A DNA stretch of 64,000 bases from Flavivirga aquatica (lineage in GTDB: Bacteria; Bacteroidota; Bacteroidia; Flavobacteriales; Flavobacteriaceae): positions 1,054,001 to 1,118,000 of the forward strand of contig NZ_MDJD01000054.1 in the NCBI RefSeq assembly GCF_001747085.1. Reading direction: 5' to 3'. Within the stretch, counting starts at the first letter, position 1. The number at the start of each line of letters is the position of its first letter. Under the pieces are notes generated by a model. The model was given only the letters and a program-made list of their open reading frames with translations. It searched no databases and had not been told where the DNA came from. Below are positions 29,615 through 37,596 of the stretch, one piece after another. The position numbers and the translations under genes are program-made.

Positions 29615-30454
29615 TTAAGCGACTTTTTTATATTTTTTCATTCTGATTTTGAGTTCCATTTCTGCCGGTGTTAAATAGCCAATACTAGAATGTAACCTTT
29701 CATAATTGTACCAATTTATATAATTTTCGATAATTTTATGAGCGAATAATCTACTTTTGAATACATATCTATTAGTGCATTCATATTTAAGTGTTTTAAA
29801 AAAAGATTCCGCCACGGCATTATCCCAACAATTTCCTTTTCTACTCATAGATTGAGTAATTTTGAGATTACTTGTAAACAGATTTTTCATTTTGTTAGAA
29901 GCATATTGTACACCTCGGTCAGAGTGAAAAACGTGATTTAAGGTTATTTGTCTGATTTGTATTGCTTTTAACCAAGTTTTGTAAACCGTATTTTCAGTGG
30001 TCATGTCATCACTTAATGTCCATGCAACGATTTTTCTATCAGCTAAATCTAATATTGTCGTAACATAATTCCATTTCCCAGCTATTTGAATATAGGTAAT
30101 ATCGGATACCCATTTTTCACCTAATTCTGTACTGTCAAAATTTCTATTTAATATATTTTTAGTAATGGGAAAATGATGATTAGAATCAGTAGTATTTACT
30201 CTAAATTTTTTAGGGTGTATACTTTTAATTTTCAATTGTTTCATCAGATAAGCAACATAAGAGCGATGTAAAATAACTCCCTCTCTTTCCTGTTGCTTTT
30301 GAATACGAATTGAACCGTAGGTTTTTCTACTAGCTTCCCAAACTTGTTGAATTCGTTTTTTATAAAAACTTGTTTTTGATTTCGGTTTAAGCTTATCCTT
30401 AGTTCTTAACCAGTTATAGTAAGAATTAACACTTACTTCCATACATTTACACAT
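29615..30454 (-). CDS. IS3-family transposase, orfB (DDE integrase)
   Basis: The catalytic half of the transposase. The 279-codon frame from ATG 30454 has the rve/DDE core with Asp in SDITYIQ, Asp in HSDRGVQYAS and Glu in NAVAESFFKTLKYE, and the ending HSSIGYLTPAEME. Upstream of the ATG the frame is open to the slippery site at 30541-30535, coding KHLLRERQIRYEFIKR. That shows it is normally made as an OrfAB fusion by -1 frameshifting. Confidence 0.94.
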   Translation of the reverse strand: MCKCMEVSVNSYYNWLRTKDKLKPKSKTSFYKKRIQQVWEASRKTYGSIRIQKQQEREGVILHRSYVAYLMKQLKIKSIHPKKFRVNTTDSNHHFPITKNILNRNFDSTELGEKWVSDITYIQIAGKWNYVTTILDLADRKIVAWTLSDDMTTENTVYKTWLKAIQIRQITLNHVFHSDRGVQYASNKMKNLFTSNLKITQSMSRKGNCWDNAVAESFFKTLKYECTNRYVFKSRLFAHKIIENYINWYNYERLHSSIGYLTPAEMELKIRMKKYKKVA

Positions 30455-30501
30455 CTTCTCAACAACATAGGTTTTTGAGTTTCGTTTTATAAACTCATAT
30501 C

Positions 30502-30780
30502 TTATTTGTCTCTCACGGAGAAGATGCTTACTGCCTTTTTTAAGATATCTCGCTCTTCTTGAGCATCTTTTAATTGCTTTTTAAGCGCTTTGATCTCTTT
30601 TTCGTAAGCAAGGATAGATTCATCTTTAAAAGCGCCAGTCTCTGTTTTAAATTCTTTGAGCCACCTGTAAACGGTCGCTTTTTTTAAATTGTATTCTTCG
30701 CATATTTCTTCTACGCTTTTAGGTTCGTCGAGCGATAGTAAATCTACAATCGTTTGTTTAAATTCTTTGTCGTAATTAGA
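30502..30780 (-). pseudogene. IS3-family orfA (helix-turn-helix), start codon frameshifted
   Basis: The 92-codon frame SNYDKEFKQTIVDLL... to ...SVRDK has the helix-turn-helix (SVEEICEEYNLKKATVYRWL) and a leucine-zipper-like tail. The only nearby ATG (30784-30782) is one base out of frame: ATG A TCT AAT TAC. One extra A would explain it. No in-frame ATG, GTG or TTG lies in the first third. So OrfA and the OrfAB fusion probably cannot be made from this copy. Confidence 0.75.
30535..30541 (-). promoter_or_regulatory. Programmed -1 frameshift site (AAAAAAG)
   Basis: A6G in the orfA frame (TTA AAA AAG) lies 33 bases before the orfA stop. A slip of -1 enters the orfB frame (register checked). This is the standard slippery site of IS3-family elements. 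Confidence 0.8.
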
Positions 30781-30848
30781 TCATAAGTAAGTAAATTTAA
30801 GATTTATTCGCTTAAATAATCCTACCAGCTAAACTAGACATTCCAATT

Positions 30849-31055
30849 TATACAACTAATCTTATTGAAAATCTCAATGGCAAGATTAGAAAATACACTA
30901 AAAATAAACTCTCATTCCCAACGGATGAAGCTGTAATGAAATCAGTTTATTTAGCATTAAGAGAAAGTACTAAAAAATGGACTATGCCTATTAGAAATTG
31001 GGGCATTATTCTAAATCAATTTTTAGCTATATTTGAAAACAGGATTAAATTATAA
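30849..31055 (+). pseudogene. IS256 transposase, C-terminal 68 codons
   Basis: Continuation of the broken transposase: [16 protein letters not shown], then [16 protein letters not shown] and [17 protein letters not shown], ending with TAA at 31053-31055. It has no start of its own and is separated from the N-terminal part by the inner IS3 element. Confidence 0.92.
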
Positions 31056-31105
31056 ATAATCTAATCCTGAGTTTTTTTAACTTACACAGATTTTAGGATA
31101 GTGTC

Positions 31106-31113
31106 GAAATATT
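31106..31113. repeat. Right target-site duplication (GAAATATT) of the IS256-family element
   Basis: Perfect copy of 28494-28501. Confidence 0.93.
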
Positions 31114-31156
31114 AAATACTTAATAAATAGTTTATTATTCGTTCTCAAACACAACT

Positions 31157-31294
31157 TCATTCAAAAAAAGGATAGTCAGTATAACCTCTATGATCTCCTC
31201 CATAAAACATTTTCATATCCCAACACATTCTATTAGGTGTATTTTGCTTAAAACACTCTGGTAAATCAGGATTAGCGATAAAGAAACCTCTAAT
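31157..31294 (-). pseudogene. C-terminal relic of an old-yellow-enzyme (NADH:flavin oxidoreductase / alkene reductase)
   Basis: On the minus strand a 45-codon frame reads IRGFFIANPDLPECFKQNTP... and ends FYGGDHRGYTDYPFFE-stop. The FIANPDLPERF and FYGGxxxGYTDYP signatures mark the end of the flavin-binding barrel of the family. A stop (TAA at 31297-31295) stands just before it, and the rest of the gene is absent, replaced by argS. It lies 44 bp from the IS256 duplication. Confidence 0.75.
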
Positions 31295-31310
31295 TTAATA
31301 GTAGAACAAA

Positions 31311-33095
31311 TTACATACGCTCAGGAACTTGAATACCTAGTAAACTAAAACCGTTTTTTATAGTATTAGCTACTGTAGTAGAAAGCTGAACTCTAAACGT
31401 CTTTTCATTATCATTATCTGCTCCAAGAATAGATACATTTTGATAAAAAGAGTTAAATTCTTTTACTAAATCGTAAGTGTAATTAGCTATTAAAGCAGGA
31501 CTGTGGTTTTCGGCTGCATTTTGAACAACCTCTGGAAATAATTGAATTTGTTTGATAAGCTCTCTTTCCTTATCATGAAGTAAAGAATCTGTTGCATTTA
31601 AAACAATATTAGAATCTACATCTGCTTTTCTTAAAATAGACTGAATTCTAGCATAGGTATACTGTATAAATGGCCCAGTATTCCCTTGAAAATCAATAGA
31701 CTCTTTAGGATCGAATAAAATACGTTTTTTAGGATCTACTTTTAGTATGTAATATTTTAGAGCTCCTAAACCTATAGTCTTATAAAGTTCTTCTTTTTCT
31801 TCACCTGAATAGCCATCAAGTTTCCCTAATTCTTCAGAAATCTCTCCTGCTGTTTTTGCCATATCAGCTATTAAATCATCAGCATCAACAACAGTTCCTT
31901 CTCTACTTTTCATTTTTCCACTAGGCAAATCCACCATACCATAACTTAAATGATATAAGTTTTTAGCCCAATCGAATCCTAATTTCTTCAGAATTAAAAA
32001 CAATACTTGAAAATGATAATCTTGCTCATTTCCAACGGTATAAACCATACCTCCTACATCTGGAAAATCTTTTATACGTTGTATAGCCGTACCAATATCT
32101 TGGGTCATATAAACCGATGTCCCATCTGCACGTTGTACTATTTTTTTATCTAATCCATCTTCCGTTAAATCACACCAAACAGAACCATCCTCTTCTTTAT
32201 GAAAAACACCCGATTTTAACCCTTCCGTTACAAGCTCTTTTCCTAATAAATAAGTATCACTTTCATAATGCAAAATGTCGAAATCAACCCCTAAATTTTT
32301 ATAACTTTCATCAAAACCTTTATACACCCATCCATTCATCATTTTCCATAAAGCAACAGTTTCTTCATCACCTGCTTCCCATTTTAAAAGCATTTTTTGA
32401 GCTTGTAGTAAAATTGAAGCATTCTTTTTGGCTTCCGCTTCTGTACTACCTTCCTCAATTAAACTTTGAATTTCTTTCTTATATTCTTGATCAAACTTTA
32501 CATAGTAATTGCCTACCAATTTATCTCCCTTCAAACCTGTGTTTTCTGGAGTTTCATTATTACCAAACAATTTCCATGCTAACATACTTTTACATATATG
32601 TATACCTCTATCGTTTATAATTTGAGTTTTATAAACTTTTTTACCTGATGCTTTTATTATTTCGGCAACACTATACCCTAAAAGGTTATTTCTTATATGC
32701 CCTAAATGCAGTGGTTTATTAGTGTTTGGTGAAGAATACTCTACCATAACGGCCTTCTCTTCTGTATTTGGAGATATAAATCCATAAGTCTCTTTATCTT
32801 TAATACTGTTAAAAAAGTTTATATAATAAGAATCATTTATTTCTACATTTAAAAAACCTTTTACAACATTAAATGCTTTTACATCATCTACCTTTTCTAC
32901 TAAATAGTTCCCAATAGTTTCTCCAATTTGTACTGGATTTCCTTTAATAAAACGTAGCATTGGAAAAATAACAACCGTAATATCTCCTGCAAACTCTTTT
33001 CTAGTTGCCTGAAATTCTACTGTTTCTAATTCTATACTAAAATTTTCTTTTACTGCTTTCTTAACGTAATTTGATAAGGTATCCTGAAGATTCAT
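31311..33095 (-). CDS. argS: Arginyl-tRNA synthetase
   Basis: Class I synthetase that charges tRNA(Arg). The 594-residue protein has an N-terminal Add1 domain (1-105), the HIGH-type motif in NKPLHLGHIRNN, a KMSK-like KMKSREG loop and the C-terminal anticodon-binding domain (about 470-594; TYARIQSILRKA and an ending PERM). Length is normal. It appears monocistronic, with a -7 box at 33121-33128. A long antisense open frame within it is only a shadow. Confidence 0.97.
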   Translation of the reverse strand: MNLQDTLSNYVKKAVKENFSIELETVEFQATRKEFAGDITVVIFPMLRFIKGNPVQIGETIGNYLVEKVDDVKAFNVVKGFLNVEINDSYYINFFNSIKDKETYGFISPNTEEKAVMVEYSSPNTNKPLHLGHIRNNLLGYSVAEIIKASGKKVYKTQIINDRGIHICKSMLAWKLFGNNETPENTGLKGDKLVGNYYVKFDQEYKKEIQSLIEEGSTEAEAKKNASILLQAQKMLLKWEAGDEETVALWKMMNGWVYKGFDESYKNLGVDFDILHYESDTYLLGKELVTEGLKSGVFHKEEDGSVWCDLTEDGLDKKIVQRADGTSVYMTQDIGTAIQRIKDFPDVGGMVYTVGNEQDYHFQVLFLILKKLGFDWAKNLYHLSYGMVDLPSGKMKSREGTVVDADDLIADMAKTAGEISEELGKLDGYSGEEKEELYKTIGLGALKYYILKVDPKKRILFDPKESIDFQGNTGPFIQYTYARIQSILRKADVDSNIVLNATDSLLHDKERELIKQIQLFPEVVQNAAENHSPALIANYTYDLVKEFNSFYQNVSILGADNDNEKTFRVQLSTTVANTIKNGFSLLGIQVPERM

Positions 33096-33120
33096 TTTTT
33101 GTCTTGGTATTATAAGCTGA

Positions 33121-33128
33121 CAAAGATA
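33121..33128 (-). promoter_or_regulatory. Candidate -7 box (TATCTTTG) for argS
   Basis: It matches TAnnTTTG on the minus strand, 26 bp before the start codon, so the leader would be about 20 bases. A correctly spaced TTG box was not found. Confidence 0.5.
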
Positions 33129-33490
33129 GAACTTTTATTAATTTTTTAAATAAAATAGACAAGACTTAATTGCTCTATTCTGAATATCAAATAAAATTTA
33201 AAATTTAAAAAAGAAGCTTTCTTTTTTCTCATAAAGAGGTTCTTTTTCTATGATTTTTGCCGTTAATCTATTAATCGATTTTTACTGTATTTTTCTTACA
33301 ACATTTCAACTAATTTATTGGTATTAAAACGCAGAAATTAGATTTTGGCTAGTCTTTTTCCAACTTTTGTTTATGTAAAAGCTATTAATCCACTCATTTG
33401 GATAGACTTAAAAACTAACAAATGGTTATTACTTGATAAAAACAGTCTTATTTCTCTCAACTTAAGACAACTCTCAAACTAATGTTTTAT

Positions 33491-33510
33491 CACGTATTAT
33501 AACCTACGTG
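33491..33510. repeat. Palindrome CACGTA-N8-TACGTG just upstream of the kinase start
   Basis: The 6-bp arms are perfect inverted copies around 8 bases, and end four bases before the ATG at 33515. It could be an operator or a hairpin hiding the ribosome site. Confidence 0.4.
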
Positions 33511-33514
33511 TTGT

Positions 33515-35557
33515 ATGAGGAAAGTAATAACATTAATTGTATATTTATTTATATCAATTAGTTTTTCGCAAACTAATGATATAGACAGTCTTTCTATACA
33601 ATTAGCTTACCAAAATCAAGATTCTTTAAAAGTAGATACATCTTTAAAGCTTATAAAATCACTTTATAAAATTAATGATTATGATAGAGCTCTAAAGTAT
33701 ATCATTGAAAGTGAAAAACTTTCTCTTAACCTAAATTATAAAAAAGGTATTGCAGAAATCACCTATTACAAGGCTTTAATTTATGCTCAAAAAAACGATT
33801 ATATAAACGCTACTAGTGGATACACCAAATCGAAAGCCCTTTATACTGCTTTAAAAGATACACTAGGGATAGCAAAAGTTAATAATGGAATAGGTTTAAT
33901 TGAAATAAAGAGAGGTAATTATGCCAAAGGTTTACAATTTTCTCTTGCTGCTATTAACGAATTAGAAAAACGACACCTTATAAGTGATCTTAATTTAGCT
34001 TATAGTAACTTAGCTAAGGCTTATTACAATGTTAACGCTTATGAAAAAGCTTTAGAAAATTATTTAAAAGCTTTAGAAAATCAAGAACAATTAAATGATG
34101 AAATAGGTATTAATGAATCTCATAGTAAATTAGCAGAACTTTACTCATTAAAAAATGAGCATAGAAAAGCTATAGAATATTATGAAAAAATTATAGATAG
34201 AAATACATCCAATAAAGATTCTATTAATGGTTCTGTATTTCCTAAATTAGGTGGGGAATATTTAAAATTCAATGATTATAACAACGCTACCAAATACCTT
34301 GTTAAAGGTTTAAATATTAACAGACGTAGAAATAGCAAAAAGGATTTATTAATAGCCTTAAATAATTTAGGAGACCTTAACTTACAACAGGATCGATTAG
34401 TTGTAGCCGAAAAACAACTTCTTGAAGCTGGTGATATAGCTAAAAGCATTGACAATAAAACAGAATTACTTAAGCATTACAAGTTAATGAAATCTCTGGA
34501 TTCCACAAAGGAGCGATTTGATAAAGCTTTTCTATGGCAACGCGAATATTACGACCTCAAGAGTAAACTTAATAGAATTGAGAAAAGCACACAAAAACCT
34601 ATAGAACTAGAGTTAAATCCTGATTTTGATAAAACAACTACTAATATAAATGACGTACCTATTAGTAGATCGCAACCAGAAGAAAATCCCAATAAATTTA
34701 ATTTAATTTTTTATGGATTACTAGCTGCCTTAACTATTGTGTCTACCTTTTTAATTTTAATTTACTTAAAAAGAAATAACAATATTAAATATACTCAAGA
34801 ACTTGAAGAAAAGAATATTAAAATTGAATTACAAAACGAAGCTTTTTCTGAACAAACAAAACATCTTGAGAATGTTAACAATGTAAAGGATAAATTATTT
34901 TCTATTGTATCGCATGATTTAAAAGATTCTCTTTCTTCAATTAATGGTTTTATAGATTTACTAAAAGATGGCTCTTTATCTAGAGAAGAATTTGATAATT
35001 TAATTCCTGAATTAAGTGAAAATGCAAATAATGCATCATTACTTTTATTTAATTTACTAAACTGGTCTAAATCGCAAATGCAATCTTTAGAGCCCAAACC
35101 TAGCCTATTTGATATTCAAGAAGTTTTTGAAAATAAGGTGAAACTTATTGAACAACGTATAGAAAATAAAGGCATCTCATTAATAGACCATTCTTTACGT
35201 GATTTTGCTTATGCAGATAGGAGTATGTTTGAAATTGTTGTTCAAAATTTACTAGCAAATGCCTTAAAGTTTTGTAAAAATGGAGATACCATTACGATTT
35301 CAAATCATATTAGCAATGGAAGTTGCATTATAAGCGTTGCAGATACTGGTATTGGCATTTCTAAAGATAATATAGAAAAGCTATTTCAGAACAGCTCATA
35401 TACAACTGTAGGCACTAACAATGAAAAAGGCACTGGTTTAGGACTTTCTATTTGTAAAGAATTAGTAGAATTAAATAATGGTAAAATCTGGGTAGAAAGC
35501 AAAAAAGATGTGGGTAGTACGTTTTATGTACAACTACCCAAATCTAAACCATCTTAA
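33515..35557 (+). CDS. TPR-containing sensor histidine kinase
   Basis: A 680-residue kinase. A signal peptide (1-19) precedes about seven tetratricopeptide repeats (about 45-345), then a membrane helix (398-418), a coiled coil, a HisKA helix with His467 (SIVSHDLKDS) and an ATPase domain (NLLANALKFCK, VADTGIGIS, KGTGLGLSICKEL). It has the same plan as the other kinase of the window but only moderate similarity. No regulator gene lies next to it, so it is an orphan. It ends 10 bp from the opposed ctlX gene. Confidence 0.92.
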   Translation: MRKVITLIVYLFISISFSQTNDIDSLSIQLAYQNQDSLKVDTSLKLIKSLYKINDYDRALKYIIESEKLSLNLNYKKGIAEITYYKALIYAQKNDYINATSGYTKSKALYTALKDTLGIAKVNNGIGLIEIKRGNYAKGLQFSLAAINELEKRHLISDLNLAYSNLAKAYYNVNAYEKALENYLKALENQEQLNDEIGINESHSKLAELYSLKNEHRKAIEYYEKIIDRNTSNKDSINGSVFPKLGGEYLKFNDYNNATKYLVKGLNINRRRNSKKDLLIALNNLGDLNLQQDRLVVAEKQLLEAGDIAKSIDNKTELLKHYKLMKSLDSTKERFDKAFLWQREYYDLKSKLNRIEKSTQKPIELELNPDFDKTTTNINDVPISRSQPEENPNKFNLIFYGLLAALTIVSTFLILIYLKRNNNIKYTQELEEKNIKIELQNEAFSEQTKHLENVNNVKDKLFSIVSHDLKDSLSSINGFIDLLKDGSLSREEFDNLIPELSENANNASLLLFNLLNWSKSQMQSLEPKPSLFDIQEVFENKVKLIEQRIENKGISLIDHSLRDFAYADRSMFEIVVQNLLANALKFCKNGDTITISNHISNGSCIISVADTGIGISKDNIEKLFQNSSYTTVGTNNEKGTGLGLSICKELVELNNGKIWVESKKDVGSTFYVQLPKSKPS

Positions 35558-35567
35558 ATAATTAAAA

Positions 35568-36515
35568 TTAAGTATTTTTTGGTAAAAATACTTCTGCCAT
35601 CATACAACGAGCGCTACCTCCTCCACATGCTTCAATAGTATCTAAAGAGCTCGATAATATTTTTGTATGCATTTCAAGCGAATTAATTTGCGACTTTGTT
35701 AAAGCATTATATGCGGCTTGACTCATAATTAAATGAGGCGTATCATTTGTTCCTTTTACTTGTAACATGTTACCAGCAAAATTATTCACCTGTTCTTCCG
35801 TAATATCTATAATTTCTTTTTCGTCTTCTTTTAAATGATTGATAATATTCTTGCGCTCTTTTTTATCATCAATACTACTTAAACAAATCACAGCAAAAGT
35901 CTCTCCCAAACACATCATAACATTTGTATGGTAAATTGCTTTACGCTCTCCATTAGTGGTTTGATTTGCTGTAAAAACAACTGGAGTATATTCAAAATCT
36001 TCGCAAAATTCTATAAATAAATCTTCTTCTGCTCGTGGTGATAAAGCACAATAAGCTTTACGATTTACACGATCTAATATAAGACTCCCTGTTCCTTCTA
36101 GAAAAACATGTTCTGCTTCAGCATTGGTATAATCTATTATATTATTTATAGTAAAACCTTTTGTTTCTATAGTTTCTAAAATATCTTCTCGACGCTCTAA
36201 ACGCCTATTTTCTGCAAACATAGGATACAACCCCACATTTCCATTTTCATGAAAAGACACCCAATTATTAGGGAAAATAGAATCTGGTGTATCTGTTTCT
36301 AAAGTATCATCTACCACAATAACATTCACTCCTATACTTCTAAGTTTTTCTACATACGCATCAAACTCCTGTTGTGCTTTAGCGTTTACAGTTTCTGGTA
36401 ATACATTATCTAACACTTTTTGATAATAATTATTCACTGCTGTTTGCTCATTCATCCTAAAATTTACTGGACGAATCATTAAAATAGTATTTGTAATTTG
36501 CTGCATTGTGTTCAA
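35568..36515 (-). CDS. ctlX: Citrulline-utilisation hydrolase type CtlX (arginine deiminase superfamily)
   Basis: A 315-residue pentein-fold hydrolase. It begins MRPVNFRMNEQT-like (IRPVNFRMNEQTAVNNYY) and has the SIFPNNWVSFH and EGTGSLILDR segments and a C-terminal catalytic Cys in GGGSARCMMAEVFL. Known CtlX-type proteins are linked to citrulline or arginine use. It lies 13 bp after the next amidinotransferase-like gene on the same strand. No terminator is seen between it and the convergent kinase gene. Confidence 0.82.
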   Translation of the reverse strand: MNTMQQITNTILMIRPVNFRMNEQTAVNNYYQKVLDNVLPETVNAKAQQEFDAYVEKLRSIGVNVIVVDDTLETDTPDSIFPNNWVSFHENGNVGLYPMFAENRRLERREDILETIETKGFTINNIIDYTNAEAEHVFLEGTGSLILDRVNRKAYCALSPRAEEDLFIEFCEDFEYTPVVFTANQTTNGERKAIYHTNVMMCLGETFAVICLSSIDDKKERKNIINHLKEDEKEIIDITEEQVNNFAGNMLQVKGTNDTPHLIMSQAAYNALTKSQINSLEMHTKILSSSLDTIEACGGGSARCMMAEVFLPKNT

Positions 36516-36528
36516 AATTATATATAAA

Positions 36529-37443
36529 TTAATCTCTTATCAAAGGCATCGTAGTGCAACGTAATAAACCTTCTTGTTTAGATATTTCTGCATAAGGAAC
36601 TTCTTCAACTGTAAAACCCTGCTCTCGTAACCATGTATTTAGCCTTGTAAAATTCTTTTCTGAAATTATAACTTCTTCAGATATTGAAAATATGTTACTA
36701 TTCATATTATACATCTCATCTTTAGTAATTTCAAATATATTTTCCTTTCCAAAAAAATCAACTAACCATTCATATTCACTTTCAACTAAAAACCCATTTT
36801 TATGTATAATTGCTTTATCTTTTCCTACAGGTTGAAAACAACAATCTAAATGCAATGCATTCTCTTTAGCATTTGTATTTGATTTTCTAAGTTCAAATGA
36901 TTTCACCGTTTTCTCAGGAAAAAGTTCTTGAATAGCTATCACTGCGTCCATGTTCGTTCTAGCAGTTATATAGTCTGGATAATCTTCACCAGAATAAGTA
37001 CCAATAAAAATATAATCATTCCAAGGCATAACATCTCCCCCTTCTACATGACACTCTTCTGGTAAAACAATTCTATTTTCATCTTTTATTTGATTCCAAA
37101 CTGACTCAATAGCCTCAATTTCTTTTTCTCTGTCTGGTAAAATATTAGCCCTAATAATTTTCTCTTCTATCACAAAAGCAATATCTCTTGAAAATATTTG
37201 ATTGCAATCTTCAATAATTTTGGGTCTAAAAACAGTTACGTCATATTTTTTAAAAACTTCAGCTACCGCTTCCATTTCCAAAATCATATCCAATTCCTTA
37301 GGGTATGTTCCTGCTAAAACATGTTCAACACTCTTCGGGTCATAACAATCTTCAACTTTCGGTGTTGGACCGTTACTTTTTGCTGTTCCAAGAACCACTG
37401 CACGCAATCTAGATGTTTCGTTTTTGATATTTAATTCTAACAT
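36529..37443 (-). CDS. Amidinotransferase / dimethylarginine dimethylaminohydrolase-like protein
   Basis: A 304-residue second member of the arginine-deiminase superfamily. It shows the guanidine-binding FSRDIAFV and EGGDVMPWNDYIFIG segments, a catalytic His region (HLDCCFQPVG) and the nucleophile Cys in GLLRCTTMPLIRD. It is encoded before ctlX in the same direction, with a 13-bp gap, so they probably act in one pathway (arginine, citrulline or ornithine breakdown). The exact substrate is not readable. Confidence 0.82.
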   Translation of the reverse strand: MLELNIKNETSRLRAVVLGTAKSNGPTPKVEDCYDPKSVEHVLAGTYPKELDMILEMEAVAEVFKKYDVTVFRPKIIEDCNQIFSRDIAFVIEEKIIRANILPDREKEIEAIESVWNQIKDENRIVLPEECHVEGGDVMPWNDYIFIGTYSGEDYPDYITARTNMDAVIAIQELFPEKTVKSFELRKSNTNAKENALHLDCCFQPVGKDKAIIHKNGFLVESEYEWLVDFFGKENIFEITKDEMYNMNSNIFSISEEVIISEKNFTRLNTWLREQGFTVEEVPYAEISKQEGLLRCTTMPLIRD

Positions 37444-37542
37444 ACCTAATATCTAAAAAATGTTTAATTATTAATGAGCCAAAACTAATAATAATTAAAC
37501 AATTTTTACATTATTCTAAAAAATATTGCTTTATAAAAAAGA

Positions 37543-37570
37543 AAAGTTTCATGAATAAACATGAAACTTA
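37543..37570 (-). terminator. Rho-independent terminator after gltA
   Basis: AAGTTTCATG and CATGAAACTT form a 10-bp perfect stem with a 6-base loop. Read on the minus strand it is followed by TTTCTTTTTT. Confidence 0.88.
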
Positions 37571-37596
37571 ACAATATTATAAAATTATGTTAAATT

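Larger units (their letters stand above)
29585..30845 (-). mobile_element. IS3-family (IS150-like) insertion sequence, 1261 bp
   Basis: Both ends start with TGGA when read inward and share TAG, TGGTAG and TTTAAGCG in register over about 37 bp (roughly three quarters identical). The two frames, orfA and orfB, are on the minus strand with a slippery A6G between them. The 3-bp ATT duplication fits this group. The orfA start is damaged, so this copy may be inactive. Confidence 0.92.
28502..31105 (+). mobile_element. IS256-family insertion sequence, interrupted by an IS3-family element
   Basis: Its inverted ends are GGCATTATCTC... (from 28502) and, on the opposite strand, GACACTATCCT... (from 31105). 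They share the long run CTGTGTAAGTT and AAAAACTCAG. A perfect 8-bp duplication flanks both. Without the inner insertion the element would be about 1.34 kb with one transposase of 407 codons. The insertion lies between the mre operon/deformylase gene and argS and probably removed or separated part of an older gene. Confidence 0.92.
33096..33514. other. Divergent spacer between argS and the second histidine kinase
   Basis: 419 bp, AT-rich, no gene seen. It contains the argS box on one side and a CACGTA...TACGTG palindrome close to the kinase start on the other. Confidence 0.65.

Noticed and set aside
32117-32620. 167-codon plus-strand open frame inside argS
   Set aside because: Antisense to a clear synthetase; composition (Leu/His/Tyr-rich) is what a reversed coding frame gives, and no motifs are seen.
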